NCBI GenBank assembly: GCA_937883755.1
Contig: CAKZYA010000050.1
Coordinates: 1 to 64,000, forward strand
Direction: 5' to 3'
DNA from: an uncultured Flammeovirgaceae bacterium
Lineage (GTDB): Bacteria; Bacteroidota; Bacteroidia; Cytophagales; Cyclobacteriaceae
DNA length: 64,000 nt
Made by a program: the position numbers and the translations under genes. The notes beneath the pieces were generated by a model that saw only the letters and a list, made by a program, of their open reading frames with translations, was not told the DNA's origin and did not search any database. Below are positions 1-10,041 of the stretch, one piece after another. The first letter of the stretch is position 1, and each line of letters begins with the position of its first letter.

Positions 1-1
1 A

Positions 2-9
2 TATCTTTG
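2..9 (+). promoter_or_regulatory. Candidate Bacteroidota -7 promoter element
   Basis: The octamer TATCTTTG fits the Bacteroidota -7 consensus TAnnTTTG exactly. It lies about 45 bases upstream of the point where homology to the paralogous permeases begins (57), a reasonable 5' leader length. The -33 element would lie outside the window, so it cannot be checked. The match is seen in the sequence; promoter activity is inferred. Confidence 0.4.
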
Positions 10-137
10 CTCTGTGTAGCTGGTGCAAATACCTAGCAAAAGTTTAAATCAGTTCGATCAAACGCCTCGCCCATCGCTTCCTTTACTGGTTCTGTCATCC
101 TAATTACTTTGATGAAATTCAGGGTGATCTGGAAGAG

Positions 138-2765
138 TTGTACCAGCGAAATAGAGAGCAGAATAAGCAAGTGGCTCAGTGGAAATACCTGCTTCAGGTA
201 TTGATGTTATTTCGACCTAGTTTAATTCGTTCTTTTCCCCAATCATACCTAACTCAACCTACTATGTTCCGCCATTATTTTAATATCAGCACCCGCGTTT
301 TGCTTCGGCAGAAACTGTATACAACCATTAATACCCTAGGACTAGCGGTAGGAACGGGAGTTGCTTTATTGATCTGCCAATATGTCTATTTTGAACAGAG
401 TTACGATCAGTTTCATGAGAATTATCGTAATACCCATCGGGTTATTATTGATGAAATTAGAAACGACACTGATCGAGGGCTGAGCCCTTATTCGGATTAC
501 GCATTGGGAGTACGGGCCGAGGAAGAGATTCCGGAGATTGAGCAACACGTTAGAATGTACGTAGAGGAGTACGATCCGGTGATTACTAACCCTGAAAATA
601 GCCAGCCGATCAACGAGGGTGCTACCAATCTGTTTTATGTGGATAAGTCCTTTCTGAAAGTATTCAACTTTCCGCTTAAACTGGGCAGTGGGGAATCAGT
701 GTTAGACGGAATGTACAATATTGTCCTTACCGAAGAAACGGCCGAGAAATACTTTGGATCGGATAACCCAATCGGTAAAACACTAATCATAAGTGGTGGT
801 TCATCAGCCGGAGAGTATGTTGTTACCGGAGTGTTAGCGGATTTGCCGGTCAACAGTCATTTACAGTTTAAATTTTTACTACCCCTGGAAAATTACTGGG
901 AGCTAGGCAACGGAGGGTCAGTCAATCGGTACGGCGGTTGGGGGCGCACGATCTTCGTAACTTATTTTATCATCGACGAATCAGCCAACCTCTCCTCAGT
1001 ACAGAGGAAGCTGGATCAATTACTTATCAGGTATAAGGAGGAGGGTTACGATCCTGATAATGTAGTGAAGAAAGCCCAGCTTCAGCCTATTGCTGATATT
1101 CACTTGAAATCAGTACCCTACACTGAAGCCGATTTTGTAACTAATCCGGGAAGTATTCAGGACGTTCAGATTTTCTCTGTTATCGCATTATTTATTCTTC
1201 TTATCGCCTGGATGAATTATATCAACTTATCCACCGCTCGGGCTATGCAGCGAGCTAAAGAAGTGGGTGTCCGAAAATCTATCGGGGCGTTTAGGAGGCA
1301 GTTGGTTAGCCAGTTTATGTTGGAATCTGTTTTAATCAACCTATTAGCCGCCGTACTGGCGATCAGTATTGCCTTTTTGTTGCTACCTATTCTTAGGCAG
1401 ATTATTGGAAAGGAATTAGAGCTAAGCCTGTTGCAAATCCCCTTATTTTGGGGCTGGTTTTTCGCGATAATCACGATTGGCTCACTGCTCTCGGGGTTGT
1501 ACCCGGCGTTTGTATTGTCGGGCTTCAAACCTACTAGCATGCTGAGCGCCAACAAGATGAGTCAAGTAGGAAATGCTACTTTGCGAAAAGGGTTGATTAC
1601 TTTCCAATTTGTCATCTCCTTGGCACTGATAGCGGGTACGTATTTGGTTTACCAACAAATTACGTTCATGAAAAATCAGGAGTTGGGTATGGATATGGAG
1701 AAGGTGCTTGTATTAAAAGGCCCTGAAATAACTACCGGGGCCCCAGAGGTAACTGATGGTACCGATATGAATCAGATTCGTGCTTATCAGGCGTATAGCC
1801 AATCCATCTTTCAGGGTTTCATAAACAAAGTGGCTAATCACCAGTCCATTGCTGCTGTGGCTGGCTCACAGGCTATACCGGGTTATGTTCATAATATTTT
1901 ACGAAAAGATCTCCGAAAAGAGGGTGAACCTGAAAGCCAAGGTCAATACGGAAAGTGTATCAGAGTTGGGTTAGATTTTCTCAAAACTTACGATTTGGAA
2001 CTGATAGCGGGAGGTTGGTTCACGCCAGATATGTCAGAAGATAATTTTGTCGTTATCAACGAAGAAGCTGCCCGTACTTTTGGATTGGGGGCACCTGAAA
2101 ATGCTGTGCAGAAAAGAATGGTGATTGGTTCATCTCCTAGAGCAGTCGTAGGGGTAGTCAAGAACTTTCATTGGCAGTCACTAAAAGACCCACACACGCC
2201 ATATGTATTGCGTTTTGATGGCGGAGCAAATAACTACATCTCGTTCAAGATAAATTTGTCTAATATACAAGAATCTCTGGCGCACATTGAGGAAACGTAC
2301 AATACTATTTATCCGGGTAACCCCTTTGAGTACTTTTTCATAGAAGGCGACTTTAATCGCCAGTATCAGGCTGACGTGCAGTTCGGGAACTTGTTTTTTA
2401 CCTTCTCAGTATTAGCCATCTTTATTGCCTGCATCGGTCTTTTTGCCTTAGTTTCCTACTCCGCTACCCTCCGAATTAAAGAGATCGGCATCCGGAAAGT
2501 ATTGGGAGCTAGTATTAGTAATCTTATGCTCTTGTTATCTCGAGAATATCTTGTTTTACTAACAACTGCCATTACACTAGCTATTCCTGCTATTTTCATT
2601 GTGGGAAAGGCCTGGCTAAACAACTACGCTTTTAAAACCGATATCGGGCTTGATCTTCTTGTAATTCCTGCCTCGATGTTAGTTCTTATTTCGGTATTGA
2701 CGGTTAGTTATCGAACCTATGCTGCTGCGAATAAAAATCCGGTAGACTCATTAAGAATAGAATGA
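138..2765 (+). CDS. FtsX/MacB-type ABC transporter permease, first of three tandem paralogues
   Basis: Inner-membrane permease of the MacB/FtsX type, presumably working with an ABC ATPase encoded elsewhere; the substrate is unknown. From the TTG at 138 the order is: end of the permease prefix region (1-40), TM1 (about 64-85), a periplasmic MacB-like domain, three TMs (about 345-463), a TM at about 485-508, a second periplasmic domain, and three TMs (about 750-870). The cytoplasmic motif AKEVGVRKSIGA recurs as IKEIGIRKVLGA in the C-terminal half. Homology to the next two genes extends upstream to base 57, but the codon where they have ATG is TCG, and a TAA lies in frame at 45-47. The true start is therefore either an unusual codon (ATC at 48 or 57) or the TTG at 138, which removes 27 prefix residues. 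The stop overlaps the next start. Confidence 0.85.
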   Translation: MYQRNREQNKQVAQWKYLLQVLMLFRPSLIRSFPQSYLTQPTMFRHYFNISTRVLLRQKLYTTINTLGLAVGTGVALLICQYVYFEQSYDQFHENYRNTHRVIIDEIRNDTDRGLSPYSDYALGVRAEEEIPEIEQHVRMYVEEYDPVITNPENSQPINEGATNLFYVDKSFLKVFNFPLKLGSGESVLDGMYNIVLTEETAEKYFGSDNPIGKTLIISGGSSAGEYVVTGVLADLPVNSHLQFKFLLPLENYWELGNGGSVNRYGGWGRTIFVTYFIIDESANLSSVQRKLDQLLIRYKEEGYDPDNVVKKAQLQPIADIHLKSVPYTEADFVTNPGSIQDVQIFSVIALFILLIAWMNYINLSTARAMQRAKEVGVRKSIGAFRRQLVSQFMLESVLINLLAAVLAISIAFLLLPILRQIIGKELELSLLQIPLFWGWFFAIITIGSLLSGLYPAFVLSGFKPTSMLSANKMSQVGNATLRKGLITFQFVISLALIAGTYLVYQQITFMKNQELGMDMEKVLVLKGPEITTGAPEVTDGTDMNQIRAYQAYSQSIFQGFINKVANHQSIAAVAGSQAIPGYVHNILRKDLRKEGEPESQGQYGKCIRVGLDFLKTYDLELIAGGWFTPDMSEDNFVVINEEAARTFGLGAPENAVQKRMVIGSSPRAVVGVVKNFHWQSLKDPHTPYVLRFDGGANNYISFKINLSNIQESLAHIEETYNTIYPGNPFEYFFIEGDFNRQYQADVQFGNLFFTFSVLAIFIACIGLFALVSYSATLRIKEIGIRKVLGASISNLMLLLSREYLVLLTTAITLAIPAIFIVGKAWLNNYAFKTDIGLDLLVIPASMLVLISVLTVSYRTYAAANKNPVDSLRIE

Positions 2766-5404
2766 TCAAACACCTCGCCCAACACTTCTTTCACTGGTTC
2801 TGTCACCCAGATTTCTACGCTGAGATAGCTGGTGACCTAGAGGAGTTTTATCGGCGAAATCAGTCTAAAAGTGAACGTTGGGCACAGTGGAAATATCTGG
2901 GGCAGGTGTTGGTTTTGTTTCGCCCCAGTTTAATGCGTTCTTTCTCCCATTATTCTTTTTACTCTTTAATCCACCCTGCTATGCTTAAGAATTATTTAAA
3001 AATCAGCCTTCGCAACTTACTTCAGCACAAAATGTACTCAGCTATCAACATTCTGGGGTTAGCATTGGGGCTGGCGGCTTTTCTGCTCATCAATGAATAC
3101 ATCCGCTTTGAACAGAGCTATGACCGCTTTTTTACCGATGCTGAGCGAATATATCGCTTATCTACGGTGCAGGTGGTAAACGGAGAGGTTGGAGTAAAAG
3201 ATGCAATGACGTTTCATCCGGCAGCTCCAGTTTTGCAAGATGAGTTGCCAGAGGTGGAAGAATACACCGTCACTTACAAATTTAATGAGTTGGTTTTCCG
3301 GCAGGGAAATGATCTGGTACAGGAGAAGGAGGTAATTGCCGCTGATGCTAATTTTTTCAATGTTTTTGACTACGAAGTGCTGCAGGGATCAGCTGATGAT
3401 ATGTTAAGTGAACCCAACACCTTAGTGCTTACTAAAAGCAAAGCAGAGTTTTACTTTGACGATCAGAACCCACTGGGGCAAACGCTAAAAATCTTGGGAG
3501 AGTTTAACCGCACTTTTAAGGTAACAGGTGTAATTGAAGATGTACCTGAGAACACGAACTACAAATTCAATATGCTGATTTCGGATGAGAGCATAAAAGC
3601 TCGGTACGAGCAAGACGACTGGAATGGCTTTAATTATTATTCCTACCTAAAGTTAAGACCTCAAGCTAGCCTGACCGAAGTGGAAAGTAAGTTAGAGGAT
3701 TTGTCAATAAAATATATGGGTGAACAGACTACCTTACGATTTAATCTCTTTCCTATCGCTGATATTCACCTGAAATCAGACTATACCTATGAAGCAGAAT
3801 CGCCGGGTAGCGAAAAAGCAGTAGCGTTTACCCAGATCATTGCATTGTTTATCCTGTTCATCGCCTGGATTAACTATATCAATTTATCTACCGCGCGAGC
3901 AATTAATCGGGCTAAAGAAGTAGGCTTGCGGAAAGTAGTAGGTGCGTATAAAGTACAACTCATGGTTCAGTTTCTGTTTGAAGCATTGCTAGTGAACTTT
4001 CTGGCCGCACTAATCGCCCTCTTGGTTTCAGAATTGACTTTACCCTATTTTCGCCAACTAGTGGGGAAGGAGTTTCTTCAGCACGTATGGAACTATCCGC
4101 CATTCTTGACTAGCCTGCTGGTATTTCTAGGAGTAGGAACAATAGCCTCTGGGTTTTACCCCGCCTTGGTGCTTTCGGGTTTCCGGCCAGTCGCGGTGTT
4201 AAAAGGAAAATATCGCAATACTAAAAGTGGTACAGTTCTCCGAAAAGGGTTAGTGGTGGTGCAATTCGTAGCTTCCGTGGTGTTAATCGCTGGAACCTTC
4301 ATTGTAAACCGTCAACTCCAGTACATGCAGGAAAAAGATTTGGGTATTTCTACCGATCATGTAGTAGGATTTAGAATGCCCCGAGGGGAAAATAACGAGG
4401 AGGCCAATGAGCAAGTCAATTCAAAGGTAACTTCTTTTAAAGACGCGCTACGCCAGCATTCGGCCATAGAAGTAGTTGGTGGCACCTCAAACCTACCGGG
4501 GGGAGATGGGTCAGATATTAATTCTAATGCCGGCAAGCTTCGTATTGTAGGTTTAACTGATCGGCAAATTGGTACCACCTATCTGCAATTTAATGATGAA
4601 CATTTTCTAGATGCTGTCAGCATGCAACTGCTTTACGGAAGGAATTTTGACCGTACTCGGGTTGCCGACTCGCTGGTGGTCATGGTGAATCAGGCATTTT
4701 TAAGGAGATTTAATATTGCCGATGAGCAGGCTGTGCTGAATGAGTTTATTCAGTTCGGGGAAGATGAGAGTAACTCCAAGTATGAGATCATCGGAGTAGT
4801 GAAGGACTTTAATCGTACTTCGCTTAAATCTAGTGTGGAACCCACGCTGTATTTTCCAGAATACGCTCCGGCCGCTAGTGTAATAAAGCTTAGCCCCGAT
4901 CAGTACCAAGAAGGCTTGGCGTATCTTCAGGAAACCTGGGCGTCGTTTTTCCCGGATACTCCCCTAGACTACACATTTCTGGATGATCGCTTTGCTGCTT
5001 TGTACGAACAAGACCGTCGTTTCGGTCAGATATTCGGTACTCTGTCGGTACTGGCTATTCTGATTGCCATATTGGGTTTGTTTGGCTTATCTTCTTTTAT
5101 GGCCGCGCAGCGCACCATGGAGGTAGGCGTCCGTAAGGTGCTGGGTGCTTCCATTCCCAATATTATTGGTATCTTCTACCAAGACTTTCTGGTGCTGCTA
5201 GGCATTGCCGGACTGGTAGGGATACTTGCTACTTTCTTCGGAATGAATATCTGGCTAGAAAACTACGCATACCGCATTGATTTTCCCTGGTGGATGACGG
5301 TCGTTGCACTGGGCATTGTTGCTGCCTTTGCGCTGATGACGGTCGGCTATCAGGTTTATCAAGTAGCGATCTTAAATCCCGCCAAAACCCTCCGGGACGA
5401 ATAG
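2762..5404 (+). CDS. FtsX/MacB-type ABC transporter permease, second paralogue
   Basis: Eight-TM permease of 880 residues with the same layout as its neighbours: an N-terminal permease prefix (1-70, beginning MIKHLAQHFF, with the acidic GDLEEFYRRN motif), TM1 near 95-115, a MacB-like periplasmic domain, an FtsX block (about 355-465, with AKEVGLRKVVGA), a second periplasmic domain, and a C-terminal FtsX block (about 755-870, with MEVGVRKVLGA). The ATG at 2762 overlaps the TGA of the upstream gene (ATGA), indicating translational coupling. It is more divergent than the first and third copies, which resemble each other more closely. No ATPase lies in the window; the function (efflux or lipoprotein/peptide handling) is inferred from the family. 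Confidence 0.88.
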   Translation: MIKHLAQHFFHWFCHPDFYAEIAGDLEEFYRRNQSKSERWAQWKYLGQVLVLFRPSLMRSFSHYSFYSLIHPAMLKNYLKISLRNLLQHKMYSAINILGLALGLAAFLLINEYIRFEQSYDRFFTDAERIYRLSTVQVVNGEVGVKDAMTFHPAAPVLQDELPEVEEYTVTYKFNELVFRQGNDLVQEKEVIAADANFFNVFDYEVLQGSADDMLSEPNTLVLTKSKAEFYFDDQNPLGQTLKILGEFNRTFKVTGVIEDVPENTNYKFNMLISDESIKARYEQDDWNGFNYYSYLKLRPQASLTEVESKLEDLSIKYMGEQTTLRFNLFPIADIHLKSDYTYEAESPGSEKAVAFTQIIALFILFIAWINYINLSTARAINRAKEVGLRKVVGAYKVQLMVQFLFEALLVNFLAALIALLVSELTLPYFRQLVGKEFLQHVWNYPPFLTSLLVFLGVGTIASGFYPALVLSGFRPVAVLKGKYRNTKSGTVLRKGLVVVQFVASVVLIAGTFIVNRQLQYMQEKDLGISTDHVVGFRMPRGENNEEANEQVNSKVTSFKDALRQHSAIEVVGGTSNLPGGDGSDINSNAGKLRIVGLTDRQIGTTYLQFNDEHFLDAVSMQLLYGRNFDRTRVADSLVVMVNQAFLRRFNIADEQAVLNEFIQFGEDESNSKYEIIGVVKDFNRTSLKSSVEPTLYFPEYAPAASVIKLSPDQYQEGLAYLQETWASFFPDTPLDYTFLDDRFAALYEQDRRFGQIFGTLSVLAILIAILGLFGLSSFMAAQRTMEVGVRKVLGASIPNIIGIFYQDFLVLLGIAGLVGILATFFGMNIWLENYAYRIDFPWWMTVVALGIVAAFALMTVGYQVYQVAILNPAKTLRDE

Positions 5405-5425
5405 CAGTAATCTGAACGCAGACTC

Positions 5426-8071
5426 ATGATCAAACGCCTCGCTCAGCGATTTTTCCAATGGTATTGTCACCCGGACTACTTTGATGAAATTCAGGGCGAT
5501 CTGGAAGAGTTGTATCAACGCAATGCAGAGCGAGGCAAACAAATCGCTCAGTGGCAATACTTTCTTCAAGTGCTATTCTTGTTTCGCCCTAGTCTGATCC
5601 GTTCTTTTCCTCAACTCCTTCTACTAAATCCAGCTATGTTCCGACACTACTTTAACATCAGCACTCGTGTTCTGCTTCGACACAAGTTTTACTCCGTCAT
5701 TAATATTCTCGGACTAGCCGTGGGGATGGGAATTGCCTTGTTGATTTATCAGTACATTCATTTTGAGTTGAGCTACGATAAATTTCATACTGATTCGGAG
5801 GATATTTATCGAGTTACCCGAACGGTGATTCGAAATGGGGAAGAAATAGGAAAAAGTGCTTACAGTACCTACGCCTTCGGGCTCACTGGAAAAGAAAGTA
5901 TTCCAGAAATAGAACAGGTGGTACGAGTTCATCCGCAGGAAATTAGTTTAATCATTATTAATTCGGAAAACGACGAGCGAAATCAAGAAGACCAAATGTG
6001 GTACGTGGATAGCACATTTTTACAAATGTTTGATTTTCCGCTAAAGTATGGCGACCGTGAATCAGCACTGAACCGAAAGTCCAATATCGTACTCACTGAG
6101 CCAATGGCAGTAAAATATTTTGGTAGCTCGAATCCGGTGGGAAAATCGCTGCGAGTGAGTGGAGGAGTGCTTAGTGGCGATTTTATGGTAACCGGAGTCT
6201 TAGAAGCAATCCCGCCGAATAGTCACATGCAGTTCGACTTTCTGCTATCTATGGAGGTAAAGATGAACCTGAGCTTTTATAAAAAAGATACCGGCTGGGA
6301 TTGGGAAACTTTCGTCACCTACGTTAAGCTTCACAAGTCAGCCGACCTAAATAAGGTTAACGAAAAATTTGACCAGCTAGTCGTAAAACATACCGGCGAA
6401 GTATTAGCCAAATCAAACACTCGTTGGGAAATTGGGTTGCAACCGCTTACCGATATTCATCTACGGTCTGACTTTCCGAAGGACCTTACGAGTAATTCGG
6501 GAAGTATTCAGAATATCCGATTTTTCGCACTGATTGCTATTTTTATTCTGCTGATTGCCTGGATGAATTATATCAATCTGTCTACCGCTCGGGCTATGCA
6601 TCGGGCGAAAGAAGTAGGTGTTCGTAAATCTATTGGTGCCCTCAAAACTCAGCTCATCGGTCAGTTTTTAGCTGAATCATTTCTGATGAATACGTTGGCG
6701 GCTTTACTAGCGATAGGTATTGCCTGGTTGGCTGTACCGCTGCTGAACGGTATTATCGGACAACAGCTTTCATTGTCCGTTTTGCTGACTACTGAGTTTT
6801 GGATTGGATTTTTACTAATCGTTTTGTTAGGAAGTTTACTATCAGGACTTTATCCAGCGTTTGTTTTGTCGTCCTTTCGTCCTACCCAAGTACTCAAATC
6901 AATTCGTATTACTCCTCAACGCGGATTTAGTTTGCGCCGAGGGCTTATTACCTTTCAGTTTCTGACTTCAGTATTGCTTATTTCTGGTACGTACTTGGTC
7001 TACCAGCAAATTACGTTTATGAAGAATCAGCACTTGGGCTACGATATTGAGAAGGTTTTAGTAGTAAACGGTCCCCGGGTTATAATCGAGGAAGGGCGAG
7101 AAGTACTGTTTTCTAAATACGGTACCTTTAGAAACGAAGTGGTTAATCACGCTACGGTCTCTAACGTATCGCTCACCAGTCAAATTCCAGCGCACGGCTA
7201 CCTTGGCGAATGGAACGTTCGAAAGATAGGCGAGCCAAAGAGCAAGAATAAAATGGGCTACGTGATTTTTGCGGATACCAGCTTTACCGATACCTACGAT
7301 ATTGAGTTTCTGGCGAAAAAGGAATTCCCGGCAGTGATCAATGAATACGAACGGCTGATTATTAACGAAGCCACGGTGAAGATGCTAAAACTAGGTTCGC
7401 CCGAAGAAGCGGTAGGCGAACAACTACTGATTTTCGGCGATACGCTGGAAGTACTAGGAGTTGTTCCGAATATTCATTGGAGTTCACTGAAAGAAACACC
7501 ACGTCCCTTGCTGTTGTCGTTGGATAACCATTACGGAGCCTACTTTTCTATCAAAATCAATCTATCCAACATTCCAGAAACGATCGATTATATCAAATCT
7601 ACTTACCAATCTATCTATCCCAATGACCCGTTTCACTACTTCTTTTTAGACGAGAGCTTCAATCAGCAGTACCAAGCTGATCTTCAGTTTGGGAATCTAT
7701 TTTCAGCGTTTTCAGGACTAGCTATTTTCATTGCCTGTCTGGGTCTATTCGCCCTAGTGTCGTATTCGGCTACACTACGAATTAAAGAAATTGGCATCCG
7801 TAAAGTACTAGGAGCTAGTGTTAGTAATTTGATGCTACTGCTTTCTCGTGAGTATTTGGTATTGCTCCTTATTGCTATCGTGTTAGCGGTCCCAGCTACG
7901 ATTCTTGGCGGTCGAGCTTGGTTAGAAAACTACGCTTACAAAACCGAGATAGGGTTTGACTTATTGCTAATTCCGGGACTGATCTTACTACTTATTTCGG
8001 TGCTGACAGTCAGTTACCGTACTTACGCGACAGCTAAAACCAATCCGGCTGAATCGTTGAGAGCGGAGTGA
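5426..8071 (+). CDS. FtsX/MacB-type ABC transporter permease, third paralogue
   Basis: Permease of 881 residues, starting at an ATG (MIKRLAQRFFQWYCHP) 21 bases after the preceding stop. The N-terminal prefix has the motif FDEIQGDLEELYQRN, almost identical to the segment lying upstream of the TTG start of the first copy. TM1 is at about 93-113, the first FtsX block at about 365-475 (AKEVGVRKSIGA) and the last at about 765-875 (IKEIGIRKVLGA). Both halves carry periplasmic MacB-like domains. Closely similar to the first copy along its whole length, so this is a lineage-level duplication. It ends seven bases before the convergent amino acid permease gene. Confidence 0.88.
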   Translation: MIKRLAQRFFQWYCHPDYFDEIQGDLEELYQRNAERGKQIAQWQYFLQVLFLFRPSLIRSFPQLLLLNPAMFRHYFNISTRVLLRHKFYSVINILGLAVGMGIALLIYQYIHFELSYDKFHTDSEDIYRVTRTVIRNGEEIGKSAYSTYAFGLTGKESIPEIEQVVRVHPQEISLIIINSENDERNQEDQMWYVDSTFLQMFDFPLKYGDRESALNRKSNIVLTEPMAVKYFGSSNPVGKSLRVSGGVLSGDFMVTGVLEAIPPNSHMQFDFLLSMEVKMNLSFYKKDTGWDWETFVTYVKLHKSADLNKVNEKFDQLVVKHTGEVLAKSNTRWEIGLQPLTDIHLRSDFPKDLTSNSGSIQNIRFFALIAIFILLIAWMNYINLSTARAMHRAKEVGVRKSIGALKTQLIGQFLAESFLMNTLAALLAIGIAWLAVPLLNGIIGQQLSLSVLLTTEFWIGFLLIVLLGSLLSGLYPAFVLSSFRPTQVLKSIRITPQRGFSLRRGLITFQFLTSVLLISGTYLVYQQITFMKNQHLGYDIEKVLVVNGPRVIIEEGREVLFSKYGTFRNEVVNHATVSNVSLTSQIPAHGYLGEWNVRKIGEPKSKNKMGYVIFADTSFTDTYDIEFLAKKEFPAVINEYERLIINEATVKMLKLGSPEEAVGEQLLIFGDTLEVLGVVPNIHWSSLKETPRPLLLSLDNHYGAYFSIKINLSNIPETIDYIKSTYQSIYPNDPFHYFFLDESFNQQYQADLQFGNLFSAFSGLAIFIACLGLFALVSYSATLRIKEIGIRKVLGASVSNLMLLLSREYLVLLLIAIVLAVPATILGGRAWLENYAYKTEIGFDLLLIPGLILLLISVLTVSYRTYATAKTNPAESLRAE

Positions 8072-8077
8072 ATTTCG

Positions 8078-9364
8078 TTATTTAGATCTTATCTCAGGCC
8101 TGCTAAAAAAATACGTCACTAATCCAGCGGCGATAATACCCAGGCCAATGAGGCTTTCGGTGGGACGGTCGTAGAGGGTGTAGGCTAGAATCCAGGTGCT
8201 GAATCCAATGAAGAGGTATTGCACGTAGGGATAACCCGGACTGTGGAATCCACTACTTTTTTTCACAAATAGCACACTGGCTACGGCTAACGTACTCATT
8301 AGTTGTAAAACAAATCCAGTGTAAAGTAAAATCTGCTCAAACGTACCGGTCAGCGTTAAAGCAATGCTAATGAATACGTGCGCCCAGATCGTTCGTACCG
8401 GAATACCCAAGGAGTTGAGCGGACGCAATACTCGCCATAAACTATGTTCCTTCGCCATAGCATGGGTAACCCTCGAGCCAATCCAGATATAACCGCTAAT
8501 GGTAGCCACCAATTGAATGGCAATAAAGAAGCTGACCCATCGGCTACCACCTATCCCAAATAAATTGGAAAAGGCAATGGTCGCTACTTCCACGTTTCCT
8601 TCTAGTTGATCGTAGGAGGCGTGTTTCAAAAATACTAGTTGCAGCAATACGTAGACGACTGTGACAAACAAGGTTCCAGCAACCAATGCCTTCGGGAGAC
8701 TTTTCCGGGCATCCTGAATTTCTTCTACAATATAGGCTGCCGCATTCCAGCCAGTGTAGGCGTAGGTGACATAAATGAGCGATACCGCAAAGCCTGGAGT
8801 GGTAATTTCCAGCATCCACGAATCAGAAAATGCAATAGCATTAGGAGAGACTTCAGTGGTGAAAGCTAGTCCCATCCCAATAAGCAATAGCACAAAAGCC
8901 ACTTTGAGAACCGTAGTTACATTCTGAAATCGCTCACTTTGCTTGATGCTAAATGAGTGCATAATACCTACCAGTACAATAATGCCAATTGCCAGCGCAT
9001 TAGACTCCTGTATGCCAAAGGGAGCCAGATACTGCGTCATGGCGATAGCCGCAATGGCTACCGGAGCCGAGAATCCTACTACTAATGATGCCCAACTGGT
9101 CAAGTAGCCTAATACCGGATGAAATACCCGCGACAGAAAGATATAATCTCCCCCTGATTCTTTAAAGTGCGTGCCCAGTTGAGCGTAACTAAACGCACCA
9201 AACAGTGCTAGTGCGCCACCAATTAACCACAGTAGAATAATGCTAATAGTGCTTTGTACATCCAATAGCTGATAGCCCAAACTGGTAAAAACTCCAGTAC
9301 CAACCATATTGGCTACTACCAAAGCGGTAGCTGTTTTCCAGGAAATTTTTGTTGTACTATTCAA
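8078..9364 (-). CDS. APC-superfamily amino acid permease
   Basis: Inner-membrane transporter of the amino acid-polyamine-organocation superfamily, 428 residues, with about twelve hydrophobic segments. The N-terminus has the unwound TM1 signature of the family (VANMVGTGVFTSLGYQ, about 17-32). TM2 carries GGALALFGAFSYAQLG, followed by FKESGGDYIFLSRVFHP, which is typical of LAT/YfnA-like permeases. The substrate cannot be read from the sequence. The start ATG at 9364 gives a short polar N-terminus before TM1, as usual. It is convergent with the permease array and has no obvious operon partner; the next gene on the strand begins 90 bases upstream. Confidence 0.88.
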   Translation of the reverse strand: MNSTTKISWKTATALVVANMVGTGVFTSLGYQLLDVQSTISIILLWLIGGALALFGAFSYAQLGTHFKESGGDYIFLSRVFHPVLGYLTSWASLVVGFSAPVAIAAIAMTQYLAPFGIQESNALAIGIIVLVGIMHSFSIKQSERFQNVTTVLKVAFVLLLIGMGLAFTTEVSPNAIAFSDSWMLEITTPGFAVSLIYVTYAYTGWNAAAYIVEEIQDARKSLPKALVAGTLFVTVVYVLLQLVFLKHASYDQLEGNVEVATIAFSNLFGIGGSRWVSFFIAIQLVATISGYIWIGSRVTHAMAKEHSLWRVLRPLNSLGIPVRTIWAHVFISIALTLTGTFEQILLYTGFVLQLMSTLAVASVLFVKKSSGFHSPGYPYVQYLFIGFSTWILAYTLYDRPTESLIGLGIIAAGLVTYFFSRPEIRSK

Positions 9365-9453
9365 TTAGGCAATAGTAAGGCAGACTGTGCAACCAAGTTA
9401 AGCCCAATTCCAGAGAAAGCAATTAATTATAGTGAAATCAGTGATATAGTAGC

Positions 9454-10041
9454 TTAGGAAAGCTGCTGAAGCTTGAGGTACTGAAGTAGCATAATCGTTT
9501 TCCCATCTTTTATCTCTCCTGTATTAATCATCTCATATGCTTGCTGCATATCAATTTCTAGTACCTCAATATCTTCTTGCTCATCGGCTACGCCTCCTCC
9601 AGCGTGTACTTTCTGATCATCAGTATATTCGGCTACGTAGAAATGTAGTATCTCAGTAACTGAGCCGGGGGACATGTACGCCTCAAATACCTTCTTGACT
9701 GAAGAAATTTTATATCCGGTTTCTTCTTCAGTTTCCCGCTTAATGCAATCTTCAGGGTTATCATTGTCCAAAAGCCCCGCACAAGCTTCAATCAGCATAC
9801 CATTTTCGTTACCATTGATAAAAGTTGGAAGGCGGAATTGGCGGGTTAAAATAACCGTTCGCTTTTGCTGATTGTATAGCAAAATAGTAGCTCCATTTCC
9901 CCGGTCGTAGGCTTCCCGCACCTGGGTCTGCTCCGTACCATCTTTCCCTACAAGTTTATACGTCACCTTTTTAAGCGTATACCAGTTGTCAGAGAGAATT
10001 TCAGTTTTTACAATAGAGGCATTACTTGGCATGGGGCACAT
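9454..10041 (-). CDS. nudK: Nudix hydrolase, GDP-mannose pyrophosphatase NudK-like
   Basis: Cytoplasmic Nudix hydrolase of 195 residues. The Nudix box at about 89-110 begins [13 protein letters not shown] and ends with the metal-binding REtEEETGY; this spacing matches NudK-type GDP-mannose/ADP-sugar pyrophosphatases, as does the following [14 protein letters not shown]. The family cleaves sugar nucleotides to a sugar phosphate and NMP. The start could be the first Met (10041) or Met4 (10032); both overlap the end of the upstream gene, so the two are probably co-translated. Substrate preference is inferred from overall resemblance. Confidence 0.82.
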   Translation of the reverse strand: MCPMPSNASIVKTEILSDNWYTLKKVTYKLVGKDGTEQTQVREAYDRGNGATILLYNQQKRTVILTRQFRLPTFINGNENGMLIEACAGLLDNDNPEDCIKRETEEETGYKISSVKKVFEAYMSPGSVTEILHFYVAEYTDDQKVHAGGGVADEQEDIEVLEIDMQQAYEMINTGEIKDGKTIMLLQYLKLQQLS

